A stretch of DNA of 64,000 bases from JAPSGB01 sp963775185 (GTDB lineage: Bacteria; Myxococcota_A; Polyangia; Polyangiales; Polyangiaceae): assembly GCA_963775185.1 (NCBI GenBank), contig CAVZIE010000022.1, positions 61,712 through 125,711 of the forward strand, read 5' to 3'. The notes under the pieces were generated by a model that was not told where the DNA came from, made no database searches, and saw nothing but the letters and a program-made list of their open reading frames with translations. Below, piece after piece: positions 1-8,625 of this stretch. The position numbers and the translations under genes are program-made. The number at the start of each line of letters is the position of its first letter. Position 1 is the stretch's first letter.

Positions 1-245
1 GCTCGGGGATCCTCTGCGGCACCACCGTCGCGGAATGCGACGGTCCGGAGGACTGCAGTGCGCCCCAGGTATGCTGCGCCCACCAGGGCTTGATCGCCGG
101 CGAGTTCTCGGACCTCACGTGCCAGGACACCTGCGAGAGCGGCATCGAGCAGCGCGCCGTCGTGTGTCACCTGGGCACGACATGCCCGAAGGGCGCCTGC
201 AAGACCGACGGCCGCTTGCCGTCCGGGTACGGGATCTGCCCCTGA
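1..245 (+). CDS. C-terminal fragment of a Cys-rich secreted protein (5' end outside window)
   Basis: An open frame runs in from the left edge in the third frame and ends at TGA 243-245, giving about 80 residues without a start. It carries at least ten cysteines, with pieces such as ECDGPEDCSAPQVCC, CQDTCESG and CPKGACK. Such spacing is typical of disulfide-rich extracellular or surface lipoproteins in myxobacteria, and several complete proteins of that style occur later in this window. It ends 3 bp from the stop of the converging mfd gene. The function is unknown, and the signal peptide, if any, lies outside the window. Confidence 0.7.
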   Translation, partial: SGILCGTTVAECDGPEDCSAPQVCCAHQGLIAGEFSDLTCQDTCESGIEQRAVVCHLGTTCPKGACKTDGRLPSGYGICP

Positions 246-248
246 CGA

Positions 249-3200
249 TCACGCCGCGCGCGTGCAGCGCGACAGCTCGTCGAGCATGCGGTCGGCCAGC
301 GCGAGTCCATCCTTGAAGCGCTCCTCGTCGAGGGCGCGGCGCGTGAGGCGTCCGTCGGGCGAGAGCTTGTACGGCGACGTCCGATCCGCGACGAGCTGAC
401 CGACCTTCACGGGATCGAGCGGCGTGTCGTCGCGCAAGATCAGCGTGACGCTCTTCGCGCTGGCGTCGATACCGAGCACGTTGAGCTTGCGCAGCTCCGT
501 CTTGATCCGCATGAGCTCTACCAGATGTCGCGCCTCCGTGGGTGGCGGGCCGAACCGGTCCTCCATCTCCGCGGCGATCTCGGCGACGTCCGCTTCGTCC
601 GTCGCGCCGGACAGGCGCTTGTACAGGCTGAGCCGCACCCCCACGTCAGCGACATAGTCTTCCGGCAGCAGGGCGTCGACGTCGAAGCCGAGATCCGGAT
701 CCACCTCGTGCACCACCGGCTCGCCGCGCAGCTCGTGCGTGGCCTCGTCGAGCATCTGGCAGAACAAGTCGAAGCCGACGCTGGCGACGAACCCGCTCTG
801 TTCCGCGCCGAGCAAATCCCCGGCTCCCCGGATCTCCATGTCCAGCGTGGCCACGTGGAAGCCCGACCCGAGCTCGGTGTAGCGTTCGAGCGCCTCGATC
901 CTCATGCGCGCCTCGTCCGTGAGCTGGCTTGGCGGCGGCACCAGCAGGTAGCAGTACGCGCGCTCGCTGGAGCGCCCGACGCGGCCGCGGAGCTGGTAGA
1001 GCTGCGCGAGCCCGAACAAATCCGCGCGATCGATGATGATGGTGTTGGCGCGCGGAATGTCGAGACCGCTCTCGATGATCGCCGTCGCGACCAGGATGTC
1101 GTACTCGCCGGCGACGAAATCGAGCATCGTGCGCTCGAGTACGGCCTCCGAAAGCTGGCCGTGCCCGACCGCGATGCGCGCGTTGGGCAGCAGCGCCTGC
1201 AGCCGCGCCGCGCGCTCGTAGATGCCCTCCACGCGGTTGTAGACGTAGAACACCTGTCCGCCGCGACCGAGCTCGCGCTCGACAGCCTCGCGCACCAGCG
1301 TCTCGTCGAAACGCGACGTGATCGTGCGGATCGCGCGGCGATCCACCGGCGCGGTGGTGATCAGCGACATGTCGCGCAGCCCGCCGACGGCGAGCTGGAG
1401 CGTCCGCGGGATGGGCGTGGCGCTGAGCGTGAGCGCGTCCACGCTGGCGCGCAGCTGCTTCACGCGCTCCTTGTGCGTGACGCCGAAGCGCTGCTCTTCG
1501 TCCACGATCAGCAGGCCCAGCTTCTTGAAGTGTACGTCCTTGGAGAGCAGACGGTGCGTCCCCACGACGACGTCGACGGAGCCGTTCTTCAGCCCCTTGA
1601 CCGTGTCGAGCTGCTCCGCCTTGGACTCGAAGCGGCTCAGGGCCCGTACCGTGAGCGGATAGTCCGCCAGCCGCGCGGACACGTTGTTGAAGTGCTGCTG
1701 AGCGAGCACTGTCGTGGGGCACAGCAGCGCGACCTGACGGCCGTTCATCGCCGCCAGGAACGCCGCGCGTAGCGCGACCTCGGTCTTGCCGAAGCCGACG
1801 TCACCGCATACCAGCCGATCCATCACGCGCGTCGACTCCATGTCCGACAGCACGTCGGCGATGGCGGTCATCTGGTCGCGCGTCTCCTCGAACGGGAACG
1901 TCGCCTCGAACGTGGCGTACTCGTCGTCCGGCGCCGGAATCGGATCCTTCTTCAGCGCGGCGCGCTCGGCGTACAGCCGCAGCAGGTCGTCCGCCATCTG
2001 GCGCACGCGCTTCTGGACCTTGGCCTTGGTCTTCGCGAACGACTGCCCGCCGAGGCGATCGATCTTCGGCGCGCCCTCGGCCCCGGAGAACTTCTGGATC
2101 TGGTTCAGCCGGTAGACCGGCAGAAACAGCTTGTCCCCGCCGGCGTACTCGACGACCAGGAGCTCGACGCCGACGCTGCCGATGCTCTTCTTCTCGAGGC
2201 CGAGGTAGCGGCCCACGCCGTGGTCGACGTGGACGACGTAGTCGCCCGGCTGCAGTGCGCGGAGATCTTCGAGCACGGCGCGCGCGGTGCGCTTGCGCGA
2301 AGTCGAGCGGTGCGTGCGCTGGCCGAAGATCTCCTCTTCCGTGACCAGCACGAAGCCCTCGGCGGGCGCGATCACGCCGCGCGCGAGCGGCCCGACCACG
2401 ACGTGCACCGTGCCCGCGATGGGACTAGGTGCCCGCTCGGAGTCCACGTGGGCGACCACCGAGACGCCGCGATGCGACAAGAGCGACGCCAGACGCTCCG
2501 CCTGGGTGCCCACTCGCGCCACGATCGCGATGTGCAGCCCCGCGTCGCGCCACGCTTCGATGCGCCGCGCCAGCGGATCGAGCGCCCCTTGCTTGCCTTT
2601 TGCCGCGCGTGCAGCCTTGCCGGCGCGGCCCAGGTCGGCCTGATCGCGCATCGCCAGCGTCGGTGCGTCGAGCGGCACGACCTCCAGCGGCGCGAGCACG
2701 CCGGGCTCATCCGGCGCGCCGACCACGCCGGCGCGATGGGCGGCGTAGACGTGCGCCCGCGACAGCTCCGTCGCTAGCGTCAGCTCGTCGACGTACAGCG
2801 ACGAGACCGGGAAGTGCGGCTTGCCGGATCGCGCCGCGGCACCCTCGCGCCCACGCTCGAGCTCCTCGCTCAGCGCCGCGACGACCGCGACCGGGTCCTC
2901 GACGACGATCGCGAGGTCGTCCGGCAGATAGCTCCACAGCGGGACCAGCTCGTAGAACGCGGGCAAGAAGCCCTCCGCGCCGAAGAACGCGCGCCCGGTC
3001 GCGACGTCGTCCACCAGCGTGCGCGTCTTGGTCGTGGGCAGATCCACGGCGTCGCACAGCGAGCGCATCATCTGCTCGGCGCGCGCTTCAGTGTCCATGT
3101 CGATGATCGCGTCGCTGGCCGGGAACAGCCACACCTCTCCGAGATCGTCGAGCGTGCGCTGGTCCTCCGGATCGAAGCTGCGGATCGACGCGACCAGATC

Positions 3201-3869
3201 GCCGTACATCTCGATGCGCGCCGGCAACGGCGCCTCCGGCGCCCACACGTCCACCAGGCCGCCGCGCACGGCGAAGCTGCCCGGATCTTCGACGACGGGC
3301 ACGCGCAGGTAGCCCGCCGACGTGAGCGTCGCGGCCGTCTGCCCGACATCCAGCTCCTGCTCGCTGACGATGTGCAGCGTCGCCGCGCGCATCACCTCCG
3401 GCGGTGCGACACGCCGCGCGAGCGCCGCGACGCTGGTCACGACGAAGCGCCACGGCAGACCGCTCGCTAGATGCGAAAGCGTCGCGGTCCGCATCATCGC
3501 CAGGCGCCGATCCGGGTGCACTTCCGCGTACGGGCTCGCCTCCGGCGCGGCGAGCAGCAGCGGCTCGCCGACCTCGAGCGCGGCGCCGTTCGGCGCCGGC
3601 AAGGGCAGTGCCCGCGACAAGCTTGCCAGGTCCGCCGCCGCGCGCCGCGCGCCGTCCGTGTCCGCCGCGATGTACAGCACGCGCCGGCCGCCACGGGCCA
3701 CCGCGCGCGCGAGCAGCGCCGGCGCCGAACCCTCCGCGCCCACGACGTGCACGACGCTCCCCGGCTCGTTCGCCAGCTCCGCGGCCTCCGCCGCGGTCAC
3801 GATGCGTCGATCCGACGGCAGCGTCAGCGGCTCCGCTACATCGTCGAGCACGGCGTCGGATTCGGGCAT
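249..3869 (-). CDS. mfd: Transcription-repair coupling factor Mfd
   Basis: Mfd is a DNA translocase that removes RNA polymerase stalled at lesions and recruits UvrA. About 1206 residues are encoded, close to the roughly 1150 usual for the family. Visible in order are an N-terminal UvrB-like region, the RNA-polymerase-interacting (CarD-like) segment with HVDHGVGRYLGLEKK, the Walker A motif CGDVGFGKTEVA, the DEEQ box IVDEEQRFGV, the SATPIPRTLQ motif III, ATAIIESGLDIPRANT, the motif VI QLRGRVGRSSERAYCYLL, and a C-terminal TRCF domain. ATG at 3869 is taken as the start; an in-frame GTG at 3890 is possible, and neither has a strong ribosome binding site. It stands alone, downstream of a convergent Cys-rich gene end. 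Confidence 0.97.
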   Translation of the reverse strand: MPESDAVLDDVAEPLTLPSDRRIVTAAEAAELANEPGSVVHVVGAEGSAPALLARAVARGGRRVLYIAADTDGARRAAADLASLSRALPLPAPNGAALEVGEPLLLAAPEASPYAEVHPDRRLAMMRTATLSHLASGLPWRFVVTSVAALARRVAPPEVMRAATLHIVSEQELDVGQTAATLTSAGYLRVPVVEDPGSFAVRGGLVDVWAPEAPLPARIEMYGDLVASIRSFDPEDQRTLDDLGEVWLFPASDAIIDMDTEARAEQMMRSLCDAVDLPTTKTRTLVDDVATGRAFFGAEGFLPAFYELVPLWSYLPDDLAIVVEDPVAVVAALSEELERGREGAAARSGKPHFPVSSLYVDELTLATELSRAHVYAAHRAGVVGAPDEPGVLAPLEVVPLDAPTLAMRDQADLGRAGKAARAAKGKQGALDPLARRIEAWRDAGLHIAIVARVGTQAERLASLLSHRGVSVVAHVDSERAPSPIAGTVHVVVGPLARGVIAPAEGFVLVTEEEIFGQRTHRSTSRKRTARAVLEDLRALQPGDYVVHVDHGVGRYLGLEKKSIGSVGVELLVVEYAGGDKLFLPVYRLNQIQKFSGAEGAPKIDRLGGQSFAKTKAKVQKRVRQMADDLLRLYAERAALKKDPIPAPDDEYATFEATFPFEETRDQMTAIADVLSDMESTRVMDRLVCGDVGFGKTEVALRAAFLAAMNGRQVALLCPTTVLAQQHFNNVSARLADYPLTVRALSRFESKAEQLDTVKGLKNGSVDVVVGTHRLLSKDVHFKKLGLLIVDEEQRFGVTHKERVKQLRASVDALTLSATPIPRTLQLAVGGLRDMSLITTAPVDRRAIRTITSRFDETLVREAVERELGRGGQVFYVYNRVEGIYERAARLQALLPNARIAVGHGQLSEAVLERTMLDFVAGEYDILVATAIIESGLDIPRANTIIIDRADLFGLAQLYQLRGRVGRSSERAYCYLLVPPPSQLTDEARMRIEALERYTELGSGFHVATLDMEIRGAGDLLGAEQSGFVASVGFDLFCQMLDEATHELRGEPVVHEVDPDLGFDVDALLPEDYVADVGVRLSLYKRLSGATDEADVAEIAAEMEDRFGPPPTEARHLVELMRIKTELRKLNVLGIDASAKSVTLILRDDTPLDPVKVGQLVADRTSPYKLSPDGRLTRRALDEERFKDGLALADRMLDELSRCTRAA

Positions 3870-3908
3870 CGGGGCCCCGCGGCTTAGCACAAATCAGCCG
3901 GGTCCTGA

Positions 3909-4000
3909 TGCCGGTCCGGCGCGGTATCCCGCGACGCGATCGCACCATCGGCCGCGGCGCGCCGCCGCTCGAAGCGCGGGGTTCCGCGCCGGACCGGCAG
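3909..4000. repeat. Paired palindromic element, forward plus reverse arm
   Basis: A forward arm (3909-3935, core CCGGTCCGGCGCGG) and a reverse arm (3974-4000, core CCGCGCCGGACCGG) are separated by about 38 bp. They sit between the stop of the VWA lipoprotein gene and the start of mfd. The pair could fold into a long stem downstream of the lipoprotein gene, so it may act as a terminator. The same core recurs in many other gaps of this window, which points to a dispersed REP/BIME-like family rather than a single local terminator. Confidence 0.8.
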
Positions 4001-4015
4001 CCCCTCGATCGGACT

Positions 4016-5314
4016 TCAGCGGATCTTCGTCTCGCAGCCGACGAGGATGTCGACCTTGGCGTCGGCGGCGGCCTTGGCCGTCGTGCACGTGGTCGGGCAG
4101 AGCTGGATGTTGTCGCCGTCGTAGTACCAGCCGTCCAGGTTTCCGCAGCCGCCCGGCGCCTGCTTCACCTCGGCGGGTTGTCCGTTCGTCGTCAGCTGGA
4201 CGTTGATCTTGTTCTTGTCCACGGTGCCGGCCTCGGGCTGCGGCAGCGCGAAGGTGCAGCCGAGCGCGGTGCCGCTGATCTGGCCGATGATGCCGGCAAG
4301 CGCGGCCGCGTCGAACGTGCCCTGGGTCATGTCGAAATGACACGGCGTGCCCGGATCGCCGCCGGTCTTCGTGAACGCCGTGCCGTCGCAGTTCGACGGG
4401 ACCGTCGTGGGCGAGCCGGCGTAGGCGTAGGCGCTCAGCGCCAGGCGCATCGAGTACGGCGCGGTGGCGTACGGGCCCTGGTTCTGGCCGTGGCTGTCGG
4501 ATCCGGGCACGCCGACGATGAACGTGCTGACGGGCTTGGCCGGATCGACGTACGCCTTGCTGATCAGCTTGACCACGTTATCCGGAAATTCCCAGTCGGG
4601 GCACAGTCCGTCGGAGTAGCCGCCGCGGGCGCCGCCCGTGGTGGAGGCGCAGCTGAAGCCGCCGTCCGTGATGAACAGCATCAAGCGCTTGCCGTTGATG
4701 GAGTAGCCCTGGAGCGCCTGGATCGCGGCGTTCATCGCGTCGTAGCCGGGGCTCGCGTCGGTGGCGGTCGAGTCCGGCGAGTGGCTCGTCAGCCAGGTGT
4801 AGATGTCCTTGCGCACGCCGCTGGACGCGTTCGACTTGTCCGTGCCGGCATTCGCGATGGGCACGTCCGGTAGCGACGACACGCCACAGGTGACCTGCGG
4901 GACCAGGATCGAGATGCACTGCGGCGCCGCCACCTGGAACGCCGGATAGGCCAGCAGCCCGAGCGCGATGTTGTCGAGCGCGTTCTGGTCGATGGCCTGC
5001 ACGATGGCCTGCTGCGCGGCGGCCCACTTGCCGTTCGTCGTCATGCTCGAGCTGCGGTCGAGCACGATCATCATGGCCACCGGGCTCTGCTCTGCCTGGA
5101 ACGTGGTCGCGGCACAGGCGGCGTCGGAATTGAACGCGTCGCTGCCGGCGTCGATGCCCGTGGCGCCACTTCCGCCCGAGCCGCCCCCCGCGCCGCTGCC
5201 CGCGCTGCCGCCGCTGCCGCCCGAGCTGGGATTCGAGCCGCCGCCCGAGGCGCTGCACGCCGCGGCAATGGCGATCGCCGACAAACACCCGAGAAAGACC
5301 GCTTTGCCCGCCAC
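4016..5314 (-). CDS. VWA-domain lipoprotein
   Basis: Predicted surface or periplasmic lipoprotein of about 432 residues. Starting at GTG 5314 gives a compact signal peptide ending in the lipobox-like IAIAAAC; a GTG at 5332 would add six residues. A Gly/Ser-rich linker of about 35 residues follows, then a von Willebrand factor A domain with the metal-ion site motif IVLDRSSSM. Later residues include FITDGGFSC, which fits the second half of a VWA fold. Such domains usually bind protein partners in a metal-dependent way. The gene is divergent from the small membrane protein gene starting at 5341, with very little room for two promoters. The ligand cannot be inferred. Confidence 0.85.
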   Translation of the reverse strand: MAGKAVFLGCLSAIAIAAACSASGGGSNPSSGGSGGSAGSGAGGGSGGSGATGIDAGSDAFNSDAACAATTFQAEQSPVAMMIVLDRSSSMTTNGKWAAAQQAIVQAIDQNALDNIALGLLAYPAFQVAAPQCISILVPQVTCGVSSLPDVPIANAGTDKSNASSGVRKDIYTWLTSHSPDSTATDASPGYDAMNAAIQALQGYSINGKRLMLFITDGGFSCASTTGGARGGYSDGLCPDWEFPDNVVKLISKAYVDPAKPVSTFIVGVPGSDSHGQNQGPYATAPYSMRLALSAYAYAGSPTTVPSNCDGTAFTKTGGDPGTPCHFDMTQGTFDAAALAGIIGQISGTALGCTFALPQPEAGTVDKNKINVQLTTNGQPAEVKQAPGGCGNLDGWYYDGDNIQLCPTTCTTAKAAADAKVDILVGCETKIR

Positions 5315-5340
5315 GAGCGCCAAGTGTACCACGAGCGGGG

Positions 5341-5790
5341 ATGGCTCAATCCACGGGCGGCGCGCGCCGCGGGGCGCGGGTGAGCGTGTTCCTCGAGCGC
5401 GCCCTGCTCGGTCACGTGGTGGCCTATCCCGTGGGATTTCTCGCAGCGGTGGCCGCGATTCCGATCGCGCTCCCGGCGTGCCATGCGGCGCTTTCCAGTG
5501 TCGGCGGCCGGGGGCCGCGCTCGGCGTTCGTTCGGGACCTGGCGCAGCGCATGGCGCTCTCGCCGCCAGAGGGTGCGCAGCTCGAGATCGTGCTCAAGTT
5601 CCTGCTGTGGGTCGCTCTCGCGGTGCTGCTGCTCGTTCACGTCGCGGTCTTGCCGTGGGCGATCGCGTCGGCGCGCGGCTCGACCGCCGTGGACCGCGCG
5701 CGCCGAATGTTCGTGCGGACCGTGGCAACCATCACAGCCATCATCGTCGTCACCGGAGCGGCGGGGTGGATCTGGCTATACTCCCTGTGA
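5341..5790 (+). CDS. Small three-helix membrane protein, unknown function
   Basis: 149 residues with three clear hydrophobic stretches at about residues 24-46, 83-107 and 126-147, separated by an Arg-rich loop containing VDRARRMF. No domain is recognised. Eight bases separate its stop from the next start (5798), so it probably shares a transcript with the downstream Cys-rich lipoprotein. ATG 5341 lies only a few bases from the start region of the divergent VWA lipoprotein gene, so either a short shared promoter region or a later start is likely. The coding bias (GC-rich third positions) supports a real gene. Confidence 0.65.
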   Translation: MAQSTGGARRGARVSVFLERALLGHVVAYPVGFLAAVAAIPIALPACHAALSSVGGRGPRSAFVRDLAQRMALSPPEGAQLEIVLKFLLWVALAVLLLVHVAVLPWAIASARGSTAVDRARRMFVRTVATITAIIVVTGAAGWIWLYSL

Positions 5791-5797
5791 GGCACGC

Positions 5798-6565
5798 ATG
5801 ACTCTGCCCTGGACCGCTTCGTGGCTGGCTGCGACCTTGCTCGTCGCGTGCGGTGGCTCGGGAGAACCCCCGCCAAGCGCGTCCGACGGCGGCGGCAGCG
5901 GCGGCACGGGCGGCGTGCTCGACGGCGGCGGCAGCATCGACCCGCCGCCGAACGGCGCCGACCTGTGTCCGAAGGGGGCCTGCAACTTCCAGACGCAGGA
6001 CGGCTGCGGCGCGGGCCAGTCGTGCATGCCCGCGGTGAGCGGCAGCGACGTGGTGCCCGCCTGCCAGAGCGCGGGCACGAAGCACAGCGGCGAGGCGTGC
6101 AGCGGTTGGAACGACTGCGCGGCGGGCTTGTTCTGTGCCGAGGGCGCGTGCCACACGCTGTGTTGCGGCGGCGACTGGTCGGCCTGCCCCGACGGCGAGA
6201 GCTGCATCCGCCAGCTCTCCGTCAAGGTCGGTGACGCCAGCGTGCCGTCGGGCGCCGACCTGTGCTTCCCGGTCAACGACTGCGATCCGCTGGATTCCAA
6301 CGCGTGCTCGGCGACGCCCGGCCAGGCGTGCTTGATCGTGGACCCCACGGGCAACGTCGCGTGCACGCCGGAAGGGACGGGAACCGCGGGCGATGCGTGC
6401 AGCGGCAGCGTGCACTGCTCGCGCGGGTTCGCGTGCGTCGCCGAGCAATGTCGCCGCCTGTGTCGGGCCATCTCCGGCGGCGAGCCGGCGTGCCCGTCCG
6501 AGGAGGGCGTGTGCGTGCACTACAATCGCGACCCGGCCGGGGTCGGCGAGTGCACGCCGCAGTAG
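5798..6565 (+). CDS. Cys-rich lipoprotein
   Basis: 255 residues. The N-terminus MTLPWTASWLAATLLVACGG is a lipoprotein signal with lipobox LVAC. It is followed by a Gly/Ser/Pro linker and about 180 residues holding some 25 cysteines in short modules such as CSGWNDCAAGLFCAEGACHTLCC and CSGSVHCSRGFACVAEQC. These resemble disulfide-bonded surface modules common in myxobacterial lipoproteins. The open frame extends further upstream through the membrane-protein gene, but the signal peptide fixes ATG 5798 as the likely start. Eight bases separate it from the upstream stop, which suggests cotranscription. The function is unknown. Confidence 0.85.
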   Translation: MTLPWTASWLAATLLVACGGSGEPPPSASDGGGSGGTGGVLDGGGSIDPPPNGADLCPKGACNFQTQDGCGAGQSCMPAVSGSDVVPACQSAGTKHSGEACSGWNDCAAGLFCAEGACHTLCCGGDWSACPDGESCIRQLSVKVGDASVPSGADLCFPVNDCDPLDSNACSATPGQACLIVDPTGNVACTPEGTGTAGDACSGSVHCSRGFACVAEQCRRLCRAISGGEPACPSEEGVCVHYNRDPAGVGECTPQ

Positions 6566-6568
6566 CGC

Positions 6569-6871
6569 CTAGTGCCCGAGCAGGTTCGTGATCGCGTGCG
6601 TCGCGCGAGCGCCCATGAGTCCGAACTGCACGCCGAAGCCGGTCGGCTTGGCCCAGCGCACGATCGCGGGCAGCTTGACCTCGCCGTTCGTGCCAGGGAG
6701 TGTGATCACGATGGTAAGCTGCGTGCCGAACGATGGCGCCGCTTCCGACTCGACGAACATGCCGCCGACACTGATGTCCTTGGCGACGCCGGAAAACGCG
6801 TCTGCGTCCGCGAGCTCGCAGACGACGTCCAGGTTGACGGGGGCACGGGGATGAACACGCTTCTCTTGCAC
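6569..6871 (-). CDS. PilZ-domain protein
   Basis: A single PilZ domain of about 100 residues. The c-di-GMP-binding signature is visible: an Arg-rich start EKRVHPRAPVN (RxxxR-type) and DISVGGMFVES (the D/NxSxxG motif), followed by the beta-barrel segment ending in FGVQFGLM. GTG at 6871 is chosen because AGAGG lies five bases upstream and the PilZ box begins immediately after it; a longer open frame to 7060 has no domain. It converges with the Cys-rich lipoprotein gene with a 3 bp gap. It is a probable c-di-GMP effector with an unknown target. Confidence 0.85.
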   Translation of the reverse strand: MQEKRVHPRAPVNLDVVCELADADAFSGVAKDISVGGMFVESEAAPSFGTQLTIVITLPGTNGEVKLPAIVRWAKPTGFGVQFGLMGARATHAITNLLGH

Positions 6872-6983
6872 GGTTGCCTCTGGAGATCGCCGGATGGGCC
6901 GCGCTGATAGCACGGACCCGGAAGGGCCGGAGGATCGATCGTGGATACGCCGCGCCGCAGCTGTCAAGGACGCGGACCGACAT

Positions 6984-7904
6984 ATGTCAGGTCGAGCTCC
7001 GGCACGCGGATGGAAGCGCCACTTCGAGGGCTGGGAGCTCGCCGTCGTGGCCGTCTCCACGGTGCTCCTCGCCGCGCTCTTGTTCGTGCCGCGGCCGGCG
7101 GAGCCCGATGCGTTCCCGCTGCCGGAGGTGGACCGCGTCGCGCAGAGCCGCGCAGCAGAAGCCGACCACGCCCGCGCCCGCGCCGCGTTGCGCCATCCGC
7201 TACCCTACGACGTGCGCGCCGTCGGCGAGGCGTTCCGCGGCTACGGCCTCGCCAGCATCGAGCGCGACACCGCGCTGGTCGTCGATCAGCGTCGCGATCT
7301 CGAGCGCGTGGCAGCGCTCGCGCGACAGCGCTTCGGTGACGCGCCGCTCTTGACGTTGCGCGCTGTGCAGACGTTGTTCTTCCAGCGCGCGCTCTCCCAC
7401 TGGGAAGCGACCGGCGAGCAGAACGCGGATCTGCGCGAGCTCGGCGGCGAATTCCTGTCGCACGCGGAGGAGAGCGGCTGGATCCGCGCTCCCCACGAGC
7501 TTGTCCTGTCGGAGAGCGAGCGCACCACGCTCTTCCACATGCGCTGGGACGAGCTCACCGGACTGCGCGACACGTTGCCGCTGTCGCCCACGCTCGACGA
7601 TTGGCGCGCCTACTACCGACTCTTGATCGAGCACCCCGAGGGTTCGCTTGGCCAGGGCGGCGACGAGCGGCGGGATCGCGTGCGCCTCCGGCTAGGCTAC
7701 GTCGACGCGCTCTCGAAGCACGATCCGGACTACCCCGCGGATCTCGCGCGCGGCGTGCTGCTCTACCAGCTCGGGATGTATCCCGACTCCGCCCAGGCGC
7801 TGCGCGCGCACCTGCTCCGGCACTCCGACGGCCCCTGGACGCTCCGGGCGCAGAACTACCTCCGTGCGGCGACGGCGCGGGCGAAAGCGGTGACGGCGTT
7901 CTGA
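6984..7904 (+). CDS. Membrane-anchored helical repeat protein, unknown
   Basis: 306 residues from ATG 6984; an in-frame ATG at 6894 would add 30 residues. One transmembrane helix lies at about residues 17-36 (WELAVVAVSTVLLAALLF). A long soluble, mostly helical region follows. Its last 100 residues (LARGVLLYQLGMYPDSAQAL, RAQNYLRAATARAK) look like one or two tetratricopeptide-type helix pairs. It is probably a membrane-tethered scaffold protein facing the periplasm. It is divergent from the PilZ gene, so the two may share a regulatory region around 6872-6983. No catalytic motif is seen. Confidence 0.6.
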   Translation: MSGRAPARGWKRHFEGWELAVVAVSTVLLAALLFVPRPAEPDAFPLPEVDRVAQSRAAEADHARARAALRHPLPYDVRAVGEAFRGYGLASIERDTALVVDQRRDLERVAALARQRFGDAPLLTLRAVQTLFFQRALSHWEATGEQNADLRELGGEFLSHAEESGWIRAPHELVLSESERTTLFHMRWDELTGLRDTLPLSPTLDDWRAYYRLLIEHPEGSLGQGGDERRDRVRLRLGYVDALSKHDPDYPADLARGVLLYQLGMYPDSAQALRAHLLRHSDGPWTLRAQNYLRAATARAKAVTAF

Positions 7905-7916
7905 GCGGTCGCGCCG

Positions 7917-7962
7917 CGGGGCCGGTCCGGCGCGGCACCCCGCGTTCCGACCGGCCTGCCGC
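7917..7962. repeat. Palindromic element, forward arm with degenerate partner
   Basis: GCCGGTCCGGCGCGG at 7921-7935 matches the dispersed core of this window and is followed by CCCCGCG and a shortened, imperfect reverse arm around 7946-7960 (TTCCGACCGGC). It lies 13 bp after the stop of the membrane-anchored gene and before the SCP2-like gene. It is a possible stem-loop at the transcript end. Confidence 0.7.
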
Positions 7963-8022
7963 GGCGATTCTCCACGCTATCCTCACTTGACCGCACGCCC
8001 GCGCCGAGCGATTTCCCCTTGT

Positions 8023-8610
8023 ATGAGCGACGTTCCCGACACGCCCGAGGACTTCTTCACCAAGTACATCCCCAGCCGCTTCAATGCGGTGAAGGGCGCG
8101 CTCGCCGGCAAGTCGTCGACGGGCAGCATGGTGTTCCGCGTCGCTCCCGGCCCGGAGTGGACGTTCCGCCTCAAGGACGGCGAGCTCGATATCAGCACCG
8201 GCATGGCCGACGACGTGATCCTGCAGGTGACGGTTCCGGAAGCGGACTTCAAGCCGGTGTTCGTCCACGGCGCGGAGCTCTCCGAGGGGCAGGAGCTCAA
8301 GCCCGAGGCGCAGGTGATGGCGTTCCGCGCCCTGACCATCGACAGCGAGAAGGCCAAGCTCGTGAAGAACGTCGCGGGCAGCGTGGCCTTCATCATCACC
8401 GACGGGGACGCCGTCCGCAAGCTGGTGATCACGCCGGGCAGCGCGGCGCCCAAGCTCGACGCGCCGGACTGCAAGCTCGAGTGCCAGATGAGCGACTTCA
8501 TCGACATGCAGTCGGGCAAGGTTCAGCCGATCCAGCTCGCCATGAGCGGGAAGATCCGCATCGTCGGCAACGCGCAGATCCCGATGGCGCTGTCCGGCGT
8601 GTTCGCCTAG
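8023..8610 (+). CDS. SCP2 sterol-binding-type domain protein
   Basis: 195 residues, soluble and without a signal peptide. The pattern VFRVAPGPEWTFRLKDGELD, followed by DVILQVTVPEADFKPVF and a late MQSGKVQPIQLAMSGKIRI(V)GN, is characteristic of the SCP2 lipid-binding fold, where the last segment is the typical 'k..G.l...G...kl.G' ending. Such proteins bind hydrophobic ligands or act as accessory lipid-transfer units. ATG 8023 (GTATGAGCG) is chosen; an upstream in-frame TTG at 7987 adds no domain. It converges with pyruvate kinase. The assignment rests on pattern similarity, so the domain is likely but the ligand is unknown. Confidence 0.75.
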   Translation: MSDVPDTPEDFFTKYIPSRFNAVKGALAGKSSTGSMVFRVAPGPEWTFRLKDGELDISTGMADDVILQVTVPEADFKPVFVHGAELSEGQELKPEAQVMAFRALTIDSEKAKLVKNVAGSVAFIITDGDAVRKLVITPGSAAPKLDAPDCKLECQMSDFIDMQSGKVQPIQLAMSGKIRIVGNAQIPMALSGVFA

Positions 8611-8625
8611 GCGAAGCCGGCCGCG